Part shown: positions 9,501 through 19,263 of the stretch, one piece after another | Position numbering within the stretch: the first letter of the stretch is position 1 | Layout: each line of letters begins with the position of its first letter | Program-made: the position numbers and the translations under genes | The notes under the pieces: model-generated | Told to the model about the DNA's origin: nothing | Seen by the model: the letters and a program-made list of their open reading frames with translations, nothing else | Database searches by the model: none | Assembly: GCA_951640165.1 (NCBI GenBank) | Contig: OX621245.1 | Location: 16,422,330 to 16,486,329, forward strand | DNA from: Pseudoips prasinana | Taxonomy: Eukaryota; Arthropoda; Insecta; Lepidoptera; Nolidae | DNA: 64,000 nucleotides | Direction of reading: 5' to 3'

Positions 9501-12500
9501 AATCTTCGCTTGGAAACGCTCCCGCTTTCTAGCGGTACAGGCAGTCGTCATGTGAAATTTTATTTGTTTTAGCATCTCAAGAACGATACGATGATCATGA
9601 ACGCTTGAAACCACAAAGGAGGGGGGGAGATTCTACGTCTAGTATGAGCAGTGATTCGAGTAGTGGCGACCTAGACTTAGACAAGGAGGAGAAGTCTGAT
9701 GAGCATGTGGCACGTAATAATAAAGAAAAAGATGATAATGACGACGAAGATGTCTTAAACTTAGACAGTAATTATTTCAACTTATTATATCTTTCCTTAA
9801 TATAATATGTATAGTTATATGACGACATGGTTTAAAATTTCTATTTCTATCAAAGGTACTATTTGTTTATTTAACTATATTCTAACTAAAAATTGTTCAA
9901 AAACCATAGAACCGTCTTCAAATCTTCTCGATTTCAAACGATTTTAAAAAAATGTATGTGGGATCACTCCTAAAGTGTTATTAAGCATCACTCAAAATAA
10001 AAGAAGCATACGCAAGAACACCGATGATGCAACGCAAGACTTGACTTAATCGATATCCTTGGGGAAAGCTTTTATCCCGCAGTGAACGTCTTTCAGCTGA
10101 TGATGATGATGATAATATGTAAAAACATGCACTGAAATTAATAATGTATTTTTGAAGTCGGCTAAAAATGGGAACGAAGTGAAATTAAGGGTAAGGATTT
10201 TCTACGGTGCTATTACATCACCTTCGACTAAGGTAGCTACGAAACAAACGCTAATAAAACTAAACAGTTATGTTGTCACTTACTGATACGTCTATGCCTA
10301 TATTCCCTTTTACAAATGAACTGTAGAATTTTCCATCTAAACAATCTTGTGCAGTGGACGTAGGTCTGACCACTTTAGTATCAATGTTGTGCTTACTCTT
10401 TTACTGGACGGAGTCATAGAATTCATAGACTTATGTAATGCAGTCCATTACTGTCCTACTGCAGGGAGAAGGAATCCTCTTTTCACGATGAGACCCCTCT
10501 CATCGTGAAAACACTAGACCATCGTGGTAGACTATGGCGTATCCCCATACGCCATAGTCTACCACGATGGTCTAGTGCCGGTGAGATAATAAATTTCTAA
10601 TAGGCAATTCGAAAAGTCAGTGGTGGCCTTGGGTTTTAACTCGAGACCACAGACACCACATCTCTTATTTATATAGCCATGGGGCGGCTAAACTTGTATC
10701 TTCCTGTAGATTTAGCGAAGGTTTGATTTGTTAGCGATATAAATTTTTATACAGATCTCACCTTCGATAAGCATTTGTTAGGTGCCTATTATAGACACCG
10801 TTCATCATAATGCCACAAACTGATTTATGAATCGTTTGTTTTACAGCTTCAGACTCTGAGAGACCTGATAGAGCAAGCACACGTGGACTTGCTGAAGAAG
10901 ATGTTGAAGAGCATTGTAAGTTAAAAACAGAAATAATGTAGAAAAATTGCCCTACCTAAACTGATTAGGAAAACGAAAGTCAGCACTCTGATGGGACTGG
11001 CTGGAAGCATTCACATCGAGACGTATATTTCATCGCTGGTGGTTGGTTATCTAACAACAATTTTCTTTGGGTTCGATCTGTTACACAACTCAGGCATTAC
11101 AGATAGAACTAGTTCTAGTTTAGCTAGTCTGCTCTTCGTTATGTACTCAAGTAAAAAGCGGGGTAAGCGTGAACAGTGGCCGATATTATCCTATTCTCAT
11201 ATCATTGAGCTCACGTTATGAGTATGTTAAACAACGCAGGTATTACGTATGGCATGAGCTCTCCATTCGTTTGTCTGTTGTCCCATGGCAAGTACTCTAG
11301 GAAACAAACGGATTCAATGTATAGAAGGAGCGACACTTTATCCTATACTGAGTACGCTGTATTTTGCTTCATTGGTCTAGCGGCAGCGTGTTCACACGCA
11401 GAGAACGAAGTCCTGGGTTCAAATCCCTGGTCGGACAGAATGTGTTTTTGGGACTTTTCTACAACGAAACAAACTCAGCGGGTTTCTCTACTACCGGTTT
11501 CAACACGGCCCAGTTGAGACACTCCGGCGAAACATACTCAATGGGGCATATACACGAAATTTGGTCCACTTACTGAAATTATTTAGCCTTTGTCCAGCTG
11601 TGGGCGTCTTTCGGCTGATATGATGTTGAACGCCTTAAGTATCTCACGTTATTCGCAATGTAACATTTAGGCCTGGCTCACTTTTTTTAAATTTGGATTG
11701 TAATTTTAATACCCTATTTTAGAGTAATGTGTATACACTAAACTCATTACAATTTTTTTATTGTAGATAACCCAAAAAGGCCCCTAAGAGAGGATTTGGA
11801 AGACATCCCTCCTTCGGATGGTAAGTAAAATATTCAAAATAATACTATCGTTTTAATGGCCAAATAAAATTTTGAAAATTTAAAGAAATGCTCTATCAAA
11901 ATTATGGAATTTCAAATCAATCATTTACGATTACAACCGAACGATATTATTCATAAGCGGCTATTATTTACAAAACAATCGTCATAAAATCTAGTAAAAA
12001 CCTATCTATCTCTCAGTTTCTACTGAATTGTAATACGGTTCTTCCTATTAGGCTTATTTTTGCCCATACGTGAATTAGCTGACACGCTAGGCAACTTTAT
12101 GGTGAATAACAAGGTTATTTTTAAAACACCAACAACCTTGCAGTACTAGATAGCTAACATCATAAGCAACAACTTATGTTCTACGAGTTCGGACATAACT
12201 CAAAACATGATAAATAAATGTTTTTTTTTGTACTGACGCATGTCGTGACATTTTTTGGTCTATGTTTCATTCATGAACCAAAGGGCGGCGACGCGCGAAC
12301 GACGCTAAGCTCACGGGCGTGTGCCCGTCTTTGCGATACTCGTAGGTAGAGTTCACACATTCAAGGGGGAAATTAAATTAATACTTATTTTTGTATGAAA
12401 ATAAAATCTAAACAATGTATTTAAAGTTGTTGCTTATGGTGTTTGCAAGGTTTTTGGTGTTATAGAAGCAGTGTAACAAGCTACACCGTACCTACCGTAG

Positions 12501-12910
12501 AAGTACGGGATTTTTTACTTATAGGTACACGGTCTACGGTAACGATTCACTACCGTGTAAATTTACGATAATTTTAAATACTGGTGGTAATCTTACACTG
12601 AATTTAACATAGCAAGCTAATCAAATTTTAGTTCAAAAATAACATAGATCATATATAAAGGTTTTCGGATTTGCAACAATATTCGCCTACCCCAGATTGG
12701 TAAAAAGTGCTGTTTTAAGGCCCGCCAGACGATTATATTTAGGTATGATTTTGAGATATCCTTACCAGTATATATCTGTTTAAATTAAGAGATTTGCTTT
12801 ACTTTCATGTTTAATTAATTAAAGATATTATGCTCTGTGTTACAGAAGAGGTGAGGCGTCGTCGTCATCGCCGTTCTTCTCAACATAATGACTATCCCAG
12901 ATTTATATAA
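6503..12910 (+). CDS. Seven-exon gene for a secreted, acidic, Ser-rich protein of 185 residues (family unknown)
   Basis: I joined exons 6503-6550, 7049-7100, 7175-7249, 9573-9767, 10847-10915, 11767-11820 and 12846-12910. The sum is 558 nt in one open frame from ATG to TAA. Intron 1 is phase 0 and the other five are phase 1. For five of the six internal and terminal exons downstream of exon 1 only the chosen frame gives a continuous protein. Residues 1-27 form a textbook signal peptide (hydrophobic ITLFLLTIVVSCIITTSA), split by intron 1, so the protein should be secreted. Residues 59-123 are rich in Ser, Asp, Glu and Lys. Residues 168-174 are RRRRHRR, followed by an 11-residue tail. A poly(A) signal lies 36 bases after the stop. 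I recognise no domain. A prohormone-like or matrix protein are both possible. The weakest point is the exon 4 donor (ACA/GTAATT). Confidence 0.7.
6848..7007 (-). mobile_element. 5'-truncated RTE-type LINE 3' end, 160 bp
   Basis: Read on the minus strand this is the last part of an RTE ORF (DLVRVAGNRWMRIA-like through WRSLGEAFVQQWTSFG) ending in an ATG/GAT repeat tail. It is bounded by a perfect 11-bp target-site duplication GCACTTCTCTT (6837-6847 and 7008-7018). It sits in intron 1 of the secreted-protein gene. Other fragments of the family are at 16993-17241 and 29853-30267. Confidence 0.82.
7049..7100 (+). CDS. Exon 2 of secreted-protein gene
   Basis: A 52-nt exon between a TTTTCAG acceptor and a GTAAGT donor. 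It encodes IVVSCIITTSADSQPRT, completing the signal peptide (likely cleavage after TTSA), and leaves the frame in phase 1. Confidence 0.65.
7175..7249 (+). CDS. Exon 3 of secreted-protein gene
   Basis: A 75-nt exon after a 74-nt intron, with a TTTTTAG acceptor and a GTACCT donor. Only the phase-1 frame is open. It encodes the start of the mature protein (IGINLGFDVNQASDGSHS). Confidence 0.58.
7473..7508. repeat. Short perfect hairpin
   Basis: 15-bp arms TTGTGTACAGTTTGA pair perfectly around a 6-base TATATG loop, inside intron 3 of the secreted-protein gene. No associated element is recognised. Confidence 0.6.
7672..8953 (-). mobile_element. Near-complete mariner element, 1282 bp
   Basis: Perfect inverted ends starting GGTCTTTACCTATGAAATTG match over 25 bp and continue imperfectly. 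They are flanked by TA on each side (7670-7671 and 8954-8955). The interior encodes a mariner transposase on the minus strand, with short UTR-like stretches at both ends. Length and structure are those of a full element. It lies antisense in intron 3 of the secreted-protein gene. Confidence 0.93.
7747..8766 (-). pseudogene. Mariner transposase with one in-frame stop
   Basis: The frame runs from the ATG at 8766 (MDTLKIRVIMEYEY) to the stop at 7747, 339 residues, close to the usual 340-350. The N-terminal third holds the two helix-turn-helix regions and the linker motif WVPHEL. The catalytic domain has the three Asp residues in TCDEKW, HDNARPH and YSPDLAPTDY, with 34 residues between the second and third Asp (DD34D, the mariner signature). 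The only visible lesion is a TAA at 8344-8346 between the linker and the first catalytic Asp. The frame is otherwise intact on both sides, suggesting a young insertion. Confidence 0.92.
9573..9767 (+). CDS. Exon 4 of secreted-protein gene (Ser/Asp/Glu-rich)
   Basis: The acceptor is TTTGTTTTAG. Only phase 1 is open at this 5' end. It encodes SQERYDDHERLKPQRR, then a Ser-rich run and an acidic stretch ending in VLNLD. The donor ACA/GTAATT is weak. An alternative GT at 9752 would change phase and lead to a stop in exon 6. Confidence 0.6.
10480..10511. repeat. Perfect hairpin, 14-bp arms, CCCC loop
   Basis: TTTTCACGATGAGA pairs perfectly with its complement across a CCCC loop. A second perfect hairpin abuts it at 10512. 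Both lie in intron 4 of the secreted-protein gene. Confidence 0.85.
10512..10577. repeat. Perfect hairpin, 31-bp arms, CCCC loop
   Basis: Arms 10512-10542 and 10547-10577 are exact reverse complements around CCCC. The left arm starts CACTAGACCATCGTGG. The lack of any mismatch implies a very recent origin or active maintenance. Confidence 0.88.
10847..10915 (+). CDS. Exon 5 of secreted-protein gene
   Basis: A 69-nt exon with a TTTTACAG acceptor and a GTAAGT donor. In phase 1 it reads TSDSERPDRASTRGLAEEDV. Phase 0 is also open, but only phase 1 continues through exon 6. Confidence 0.65.
10980..11350 (+). repeat. Degenerate tandem repeat, period about 137 bp
   Basis: Two diverged units can be aligned by eye: one from ACACAACTCAGGCATTAC, the other from AAACAACGCAGGTATTAC. 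Both continue through CTGTTTGT/CTGCTCTT, TACTC-AG, AAAC/AAGC and a TTATCCTAT block. They lie in intron 5 and are not part of the spliced frame. Confidence 0.4.
11366..11577 (+). repeat. tRNA-headed SINE-like repeat
   Basis: The head contains TTGGTCTAGCGGCAGCGTG (A-box-like) and TGGGTTCAAATCCCTGG (B-box-like), the spacing of a tRNA-derived promoter. The body ends with CAATGGGGCATATACACGAAA. A diverged relative of the tail lies at 29250-29410. An RTE tail fragment follows directly (11578-11625). The head cannot fold as a complete tRNA, so this is a SINE and not a tRNA gene. Confidence 0.55.
11767..11820 (+). CDS. Exon 6 of secreted-protein gene
   Basis: A 54-nt exon with a TTGTAG acceptor and a GTAAGT donor. 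Phase 1 reads YNPKRPLREDLEDIPPSD. Both other phases hit stops within 20 bases. Confidence 0.68.
12112..12470. repeat. Fold-back repeat related to 4262-4425
   Basis: The left end carries CACCAACAACCTTGC and CATAAGCAACAACTT. The right end carries the inverted forms AAGTTGTTGCTTATG and GCAAGG, giving imperfect inverted repeats of about 40 bp. It lies in intron 6. There is no coding content. Confidence 0.5.
12846..12910 (+). CDS. Last exon of secreted-protein gene
   Basis: The acceptor is GTGTTACAG. It encodes EEV, then the polybasic RRRRHRR, then SSQHNDYPRFI and a TAA stop. An AATAAA signal follows at 12946. Confidence 0.7.
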
Positions 12911-12945
12911 TATGTATAAATTTTTCTTCCTAGAAATCGTCACAA

Positions 12946-12951
12946 AATAAA
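12946..12951 (+). terminator. Poly(A) signal of secreted-protein gene
   Basis: AATAAA lies 36 bases after the stop codon, in AT-rich sequence with a T-rich stretch upstream and further T-runs downstream. It is well placed to end the transcript. Confidence 0.6.
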
Positions 12952-12954
12952 GAT

Positions 12955-14530
12955 CATAATTATAAAACGATTTTTGTATTTATCTATATACTACATAATT
13001 ATCTACTGTTGAAAATACATAGAACGGAAGAAAGTTCTATGTCTTTTTAAAAATAGAATAGAATATTAAACAGTTATATGTGCCAAATCTAAAGGTAAAA
13101 AATGTTAAACTCGTGTCAGGACACCTGAACGAATATACGTAAGACAGAGTGTCGCTTTTTTATGCACACTGGCCGATTATACACTCACATGACCGCAGCA
13201 TTTTTGAAGTGAAAACTTCTTTTGTGGCCTTGTGCAAATATTTTATTAATTATGTTAGATTTTTTACAGACTGCCTAACCGATATTAGTTCAATTTTTTT
13301 ATAACCCAAGAGCCCTCGACAGCCAGACCATCGTTATTTTACCAAAGCTGAAAGTTTTTCTTTGCATGTCCCCTATGCAGGTAAGAACGATCAGCGACTA
13401 TGGAGTTTGGGTTTTATGGTTAATTTGGCAGATAATGAGTAGTAAAGGTGCATAAAATAGCACCTAAATTTCGTTAAAGTATAAAGCACATTTTTTTATA
13501 TTTTCTTCGAGATAACTTTAGAAATCTCGTCACCAATTGCCGGCCTCTTATGACAGTTGTTACCCCCTGCCAGATATCCCTGAACTTTAATAAATTATGA
13601 TTACACTTTCGTTATAGTATATCCACCCGCATAACTGGGGTTTTCAAAGTTGGGAAGCGCGCAGTACCTCAGCCCCTATTTGAACATGAAACTCTACCGG
13701 ATTCCGGCTTCAACCAGAAAAATAAACATAACTTTAAATCGATTAAGCTAAGAATTAAGATCAAAGCTAAGAACGACCACAATAATAATTACAAATGTAT
13801 ACCTTTCCTGCCCACGAACGAGTCTGGTCCGCAAAATTAGGTTTCAAAGTAGGATTACATGTTTCATACTGTCCTCAAACGGGGAAGTAAGAACTACTAA
13901 GTAAATATAAAACAAGTAGGTACGGACTACGGTCCCTTGATAATATGACAATTCTATCTTATATATGAACGTGACCAAAAGGCATAGCCATTTATGTCGC
14001 GAACTCACTCATCGAACGAAAAGTATCTATCTTATTTTTACTCTTAAGCAAGAAGAGTAAAAACTTCGTGTGTCGTATTTTCAATGTAAAATATTATACC
14101 TACTTTATTACGGTTTCAAAAAACATAAAACCAACTTCAACTTTTCTCATTGACCTATGATTGGAAGCTTAATTTATAAATATGTGGCCATTGAGAAAGT
14201 ACTTACAATCGATCAAAAAAATATATCAAAATCTGCTTACAAACAAGGCAGATATCGCGGAAAATGCATACAAAAAACTTACTAATAAAAGATGTAAGTT
14301 ATCAATTCGCATATTTCATTCTTTTAATTTTTTGTGTATGTTAGGTACCTACTCGATCTTTCTGTTGTTTGTTAATGTTGTTACTGAACCTGTATAAGTT
14401 TTGGTTTTTACTTCATGCAATGGTGCATGCTATATGGTCATGCTATATGGTCTCATAAACATACAGTCATTTGCTCGAATCGTTTATAATAAAGAAAAGT
14501 TGAAGTCAGTTGTATGAATGTGTACAAAGT
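12955..14530. other. Intergenic, no gene seen
   Basis: No frame longer than 71 codons, no repeat ends and no RNA-like folds are supported here. The ORF at 14182-14397 is Lys- and Asn-rich with no recognisable motif. Confidence 0.4.
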
Positions 14531-14531
14531 A

Positions 14532-14666
14532 CAGACGCCAGCATATCAAGCTAACCCAATCTGTCAAATTTCCTCAATTGAAAGTGAACCTAATACTGTT
14601 GTGATAAAGTTGAAAATTTATAAAAGAAATTTGACAGATTGGGATAGCTGGATGTGCTGGCGTCAG
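14532..14666. mobile_element. MITE, GACGCCAGC family, copy A
   Basis: Inverted ends CAGACGCCAGCAYATC are flanked by TA (14530-14531 and 14667-14668). The inner arms contain ATCTGTCAAATTTCCTC and AATTGAAAGTGAAC. 135 bp, non-coding. Related copies are at 22696, 23796 and 57038. The TA flanks indicate a Tc1/mariner-mobilised family. Confidence 0.75.
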
Positions 14667-14674
14667 TACATTGT

Positions 14675-14775
14675 GATCTAGACTCAGAACAACTATTTCT
14701 GGGTCACACAAATAGTTGTCCTGTGCGGGAAGCACGAAGTTGCGAGGCGACTGTCTTAACTGCTGCGCCACACGT
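14675..14775 (-). repeat. SINE family C, partial copy
   Basis: On the minus strand it reads GGCGCAGCAGTTAAGACAGTCGCC (broken into A-box spacing), then the body motif AACTATTTGTGTGACCCAGAA and GTTCTGAGTC. It matches the better preserved copy at 56580-56785. Confidence 0.55.
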
Positions 14776-15735
14776 GAGTCAAATATATGTATATGTAAGT
14801 ATAATGTAATATTTAGGCAGACGGTTTTCATCATTTTCCGTAAATTATTATACACTATAGTAGAAACAACTTCCATGGACACTTTGACATAGACAACGTA
14901 GGTATTTATTAAGTAGCAAGACCTTTTTTCGTCGTGCAAATATATATTTTCACGACGAAAAACGACGAACTAAAATGACGTCGACTTTACATATTTGCTT
15001 ACCGTTGACCTTGAATGATGGAATATTCCAAAAAACATGTTCTCGTCGCAAAAAAGGGGCGTTATAAGTTTGACGTCGATGCCTGTTTGTCGGTTTGTGT
15101 GTGTGTTTGTGGCATCGTAGCTCTCAATGGATGGACTGATTTCGATGCGGTTTTCATTTGAAAGCAGTTTCCTTACGGTGGTTCTTAGGAATGTTTGGTT
15201 AATAACGGTGCAGCAGAGTAAGGGTATCAATCAGCTCTTCTCTAAAATGATATAATTGTAATTGGAGTCGAGGGTTTTCTAATAGTCAGGTCATTTTTAA
15301 TAGGCTTTAAATTACTAACATATGCATAGGGCATCGACCGTAAATCGATGTAAATAAATACGGTAATGCCCTTCAATACGGCAGAAGTGAATTAAGTTTG
15401 CACGGTACCCTCAAGGCACGATTCCAATTCATACCTACTTGTCCTTTATCATAAACTTACTTGGTATCCGATTGTGTCTTTCCTGAATTTGTTTCAAATT
15501 AATGAATTATTCAGAACCAAAAGTTCCACTTCTTTCAATTTTAACTTTTGCTCGTTTTATTTGATTAGGCTCAATATTCTGATAGCGTGATTTTTTCCTA
15601 TATTGATTTTAGGAGCTGTTGTTGATAGAACCCCTATAAATAATGTATGGTTGGGAAATCGCGACCTTTTATTGCTCAGATGCGACGTATCTCTGACTCA
15701 CTTTATAGGTAGGTACCTAGAGATAAGACGTAGCC

Positions 15736-15827
15736 AAATAGACCGATATAAAAAATTCAAGAAAATATCGGAGTCTTGTATAGACAAGACTCCGATATTT
15801 TCTTGAATTTTTTATATCGGTCTATTT
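15736..15827. repeat. Perfect hairpin, 43-bp arms
   Basis: Arms 15736-15778 and 15785-15827 are exact reverse complements around TATAGA. The left arm starts AAATAGACCGATAT. The 67-codon frame crossing the left arm is incidental. Confidence 0.88.
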
Positions 15828-15828
15828 T

Positions 15829-15878
15829 ATACCTACGAACCTATCCTAGTCATAGGACTAGGATAGGTTCGTAGGTAT
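15829..15878. repeat. Perfect hairpin, 23-bp arms
   Basis: ATACCTACGAACCTATCC opens the left arm. The arms 15829-15851 and 15856-15878 pair exactly around ATAG. It lies one base after the 43-bp-arm hairpin. Confidence 0.87.
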
Positions 15879-16524
15879 GGGTTTACAGGGTGATCTTTTA
15901 GTTGCAGCTGATATAGAACAGTCCTAGAAAGTTTGCTTTAGAACTTTTTTTTTTTTTTATCAGACATATCTAGTGATTTTATTTAAACACCATTAAAAAC
16001 GCCTTTACGCCTTTCTTTAATATAGCTTGTATGAAAAGAACAAGGATACATAGAACTGTCAACCTGATGATTGTTATACGCGCATCAATAATGCAATAAG
16101 GATTATTGTTTGCTTTAAGGCTTTGTGTATTAGAAAATACTAATTTGCTGTCGAGACATAACATTTTAAGGAATACTAAACTATACCTACATATATAAAA
16201 AAAAATGGGAACCCACAAATTTAATCATCTGCTACTATATCATTTACCTACTACTGCTCTACGTCCTCCGTAACGATGTAAGCACGGGAACTCGTAATTT
16301 GATCTACCAATATGTATCGTTAGTAGCTTAACGGCAGACCGTTAACCCCGGTTTGGCAAAGGATCTGGATGATTATATTTTCCATACTCCCAAACTCATA
16401 CTTTTTTATGAGTGACCACGTTTAGTACTAGGTTTAAAATAAATCACCGAGGAAACTTAAGGAGTGCTATAAGTATACTTATATTGCTGTACAATTTAAA
16501 AAATAAGACCAGTTTGTGAAATCA

Positions 16525-16780
16525 AATAATAATAATATCTAGCGACAATGTCACACTGATCATCCTAGCCCCAAACTAAGCAAAGCTTGTACTATGGGTA
16601 CCAGGCGACGATATACATACTTATATAGATAGATAAATACTTATATACTTACATAGAAAACATCCATGACTCAGAAACAAATATTCGTGCTCATCACACA
16701 AATATTTGCACTTACCGGTATACGAACTCAGGACCACCAGCTTCGTAGGCAGGAGCACTACCAACTAGGCTACGGTGACA
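16525..16780 (-). mobile_element. tRNA-derived SINE, family B, copy 1
   Basis: Minus strand: the head GTCACCGTAGCCTAGTTGGT and a B-box-like GGTCCTGAGTTCG lead into a body with AATATTTGTTTCTGAGTCAT and ATGTATATCGTCGCCTGGTA. The unit ends in CTAGATATTATTATTATT. Copy 2 at 51287-51530 is nearly identical, pointing to recent activity. Confidence 0.78.
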
Positions 16781-16992
16781 TGCAACGGTGAAAAGCAAAA
16801 CATGGTTTAGCTTCCCTTAAAAAATGCTGTGCGTGTAAACTTTTTGTGTATTTTGCAAGTTTAAGAACTACGTCATTCATATTCATTGTCTACTTCAGGT
16901 CCTTCAGTTATGTATTTTATTTATGAAACACCTTGTATAGGCCGGTACCTATAAAAGGGGACCTCACTCAAATATAGTTATTTAAGTGAGGC

Positions 16993-17241
16993 GGCACATA
17001 GATCGTAAAACCGATGGCCGTTGGGACATAAAGGTTCTCGAGTGGCGACCACGAAGCGGAAGACGCACCCACGCTGCGTCCTCAGCTTCCTGACCGCCTG
17101 CAAGATGGACCGTTGATCTTCTGCGGGTCGCTGGAAACCGCTGGATGGGAATAGCGCAAGACCGGCAATTGTGGAGATCTTTAGGGGAGGCCGTTGTCCA
17201 GCCGTGGACGTCTTTCGGCTGATATGATGATGATGATGATG
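16993..17241 (+). mobile_element. 5'-truncated RTE-type LINE 3' end
   Basis: The + strand carries the diverged end of the RTE ORF (DGRWDIKVLEWRP-like through WRSLGEAVVQPWTSFG) and a GATGATGAT tail. It is bounded by a 9-bp target duplication AAGTGAGGC (16984-16992 and 17242-17250). Confidence 0.8.
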
Positions 17242-17590
17242 AAGTGAGGCAGAGCTTTTTGATACCTACAAGGTATAACATAAATAGTGGAGTAAACTTA
17301 AGGAATACTATCTATTAATGGAACTGAACCAATTAGCATAGAATTATACTGTGGTTCAGTTAATACTATGCTAATTGTTTCATTAACTTTAACATAATAT
17401 GGATATTATTTACAAGGTTAGTCCAACTATGACCTGCCATATTGTGGTAACAACGGCGAAAATCATTATATCATCACCCCACTACATATGTGGGGGGCGT
17501 AGAAGTCAACCCGAGGGCGGATATCTAAGTACCAGAGGACGGGAAGCAACTTCCTTCTGAGTATTTTGCAACAATCTTCTTACATAATAC

Positions 17591-17904
17591 TGTAAGCACA
17601 CTCGCAGCTGCAAGAGGTATTTCTATACGGGATCTAGGGAGATCTTCTCAATGATAACACATGTATTCACAAACAATCACTGATTTTATTGAAATAAAAT
17701 TAGATTCACAATGTTTACTTTAGCACACCATTTTTATAACTCCTGACAAACATCAATCAAACGTAACCCCATACTTTTTATTTGATTCGAATTCGATTCT
17801 CATTTTAAAAGCTATGTTTAGTTATTTTAATAAAATTACCAGAGCTACTAGCTATCTTGATAAAAGAGGTTTTATTCTATAGGAGGGCAGGTAATATCAT
17901 TACA
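17591..17904 (-). repeat. 3' LTR (minus orientation)
   Basis: 314 bp, TG...CA. On the minus strand it begins TGTAATGATATTACCTGCCC and ends GAGTGTGCTTACA. It contains AATAAA-type and T-rich signals usable for poly(A) addition. Confidence 0.88.
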
Positions 17905-17917
17905 TCACCCCCTCCCC
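17905..17917 (-). other. Polypurine tract
   Basis: On the minus strand GGGGAGGGGGTGA abuts the 3' LTR exactly where the plus-strand primer of an LTR element lies. Confidence 0.72.
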
Positions 17918-19263
17918 AAAAAAATTTTTGGAAGTCTTGAAACACTTCCAAAATTCTGTTACCTTCCTACATTATAACTGTCTACCTATGTTGGGAGTTA
18001 TCAAATACATAGGTGCAATAAAAAAGAGTAGAATTGAACCCAGGACCCACTGAAAGTCTAGCAAATGGGAGTATGAGTCCGACTTGCTCAAAGTATAAAA
18101 AAAAACCAACCAAAAATTATACTTTCAAGGCCTTAATTCTACTTTCCTAACACTAGCTAAACGCTACCTAATTATAGCTATCCTAGCTAAAATAAAATAT
18201 TAGTCAACCTTCACACACAATAGCTTCAATGATCATACTTGGTCCTATCACCAAGTAAAAGTACAGAAATAAAAAAAAATGAAAATAATTACAACTTTTA
18301 ACCATTTAAATAAATCATAAATTAATTATCTGAAAATAATTATTTTAAAAGGGCAAACTTAATTATAACAACTGGTTAAAAGTTTAATCCAAATTAAATT
18401 ATCACAACAGTTGACCGTTCAACTAAATTATTAATGATAATCTGAAATAATTAATTAGAACAAGTGGTTAAAAATTAATTGAAGCATGTATAAAAGTTGG
18501 CTAATGGCTATCCTATTATAAAACCTAACTGCTAAACTATCCAAAATAATTGATAACAAAAAGATATTAATCTTATCAATCAGGGGTGGGTTCCAGAGAG
18601 TCAGGACTATGATGGAAGATCATATACCAACCAAGATTAATGAAAAATAAATATCCCATTTATACCAATTAACCTATTATATTACCTATTTGTCCCCAGA
18701 CATGAAAATAAAAGTGTTAGGTAGAATAGAAAACCCATCAACATCATGGAGCCCATGAGGTTCTCCCACATCTATAGTCTACTATGTGCCAGATATGTGA
18801 TGCAAATGAATAATTAAATTCTATCACCCACTCTTAACTACTGACGGAAATATCCCCTTAATCTACGCTTCCCCCATTTCCTAACTCCCTATCACTACCT
18901 GGATGTTTACTTCTTGTAAACCCGTTATTCATTTTTCGATCTTCCATCATGTCCATTGTGGTTGTACTGGATTCTGTAAACTGGAACACCGCCCCTGGTC
19001 ATCGTTGCTCTCGTACGTTTCACATGAAAACAAAATTTATGCGCGAAAGTATATTCATATATTTGACAAATAAAATAAAATTGTAAGTATAAACATTCTC
19101 ATCAGTAACATAAGTAAACGGCTTATATATTCTACCACCGCCGTAACAATAGCAATAAAACTCGCAGTCTTATCGCAGCGCCATCTACCGGGTCTATTAA
19201 CAAATCTAAGTTACCGAAAGACATTTGATTGGGTGCAAAAAAATTATCCAAATAAACATAAAA
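17905..19263. other. Non-coding interior of the LTR element
   Basis: AT-rich and stop-filled in all frames, with no reverse transcriptase, RNase H or integrase motifs. This is where pol should be, so the element is a deletion derivative or an intrinsically non-autonomous family. Confidence 0.6.

Noticed and set aside
9114..9614. 100-codon + ORF and 75-codon - ORF in intron 3 of the secreted-protein gene
   Set aside because: The only joinable exon nearby is 9573-9767. The + ORF has an internal acceptor-like TTTCAG but phases do not connect with exons 3 and 4, and no domain is visible.
11376..11445. Possible tRNA gene
   Set aside because: A- and B-box-like sequences are present but the arms do not close into a cloverleaf, and a repeat body follows. 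Called as SINE. The same applies at 20231, 35205, 53735, 56585 and 58698.
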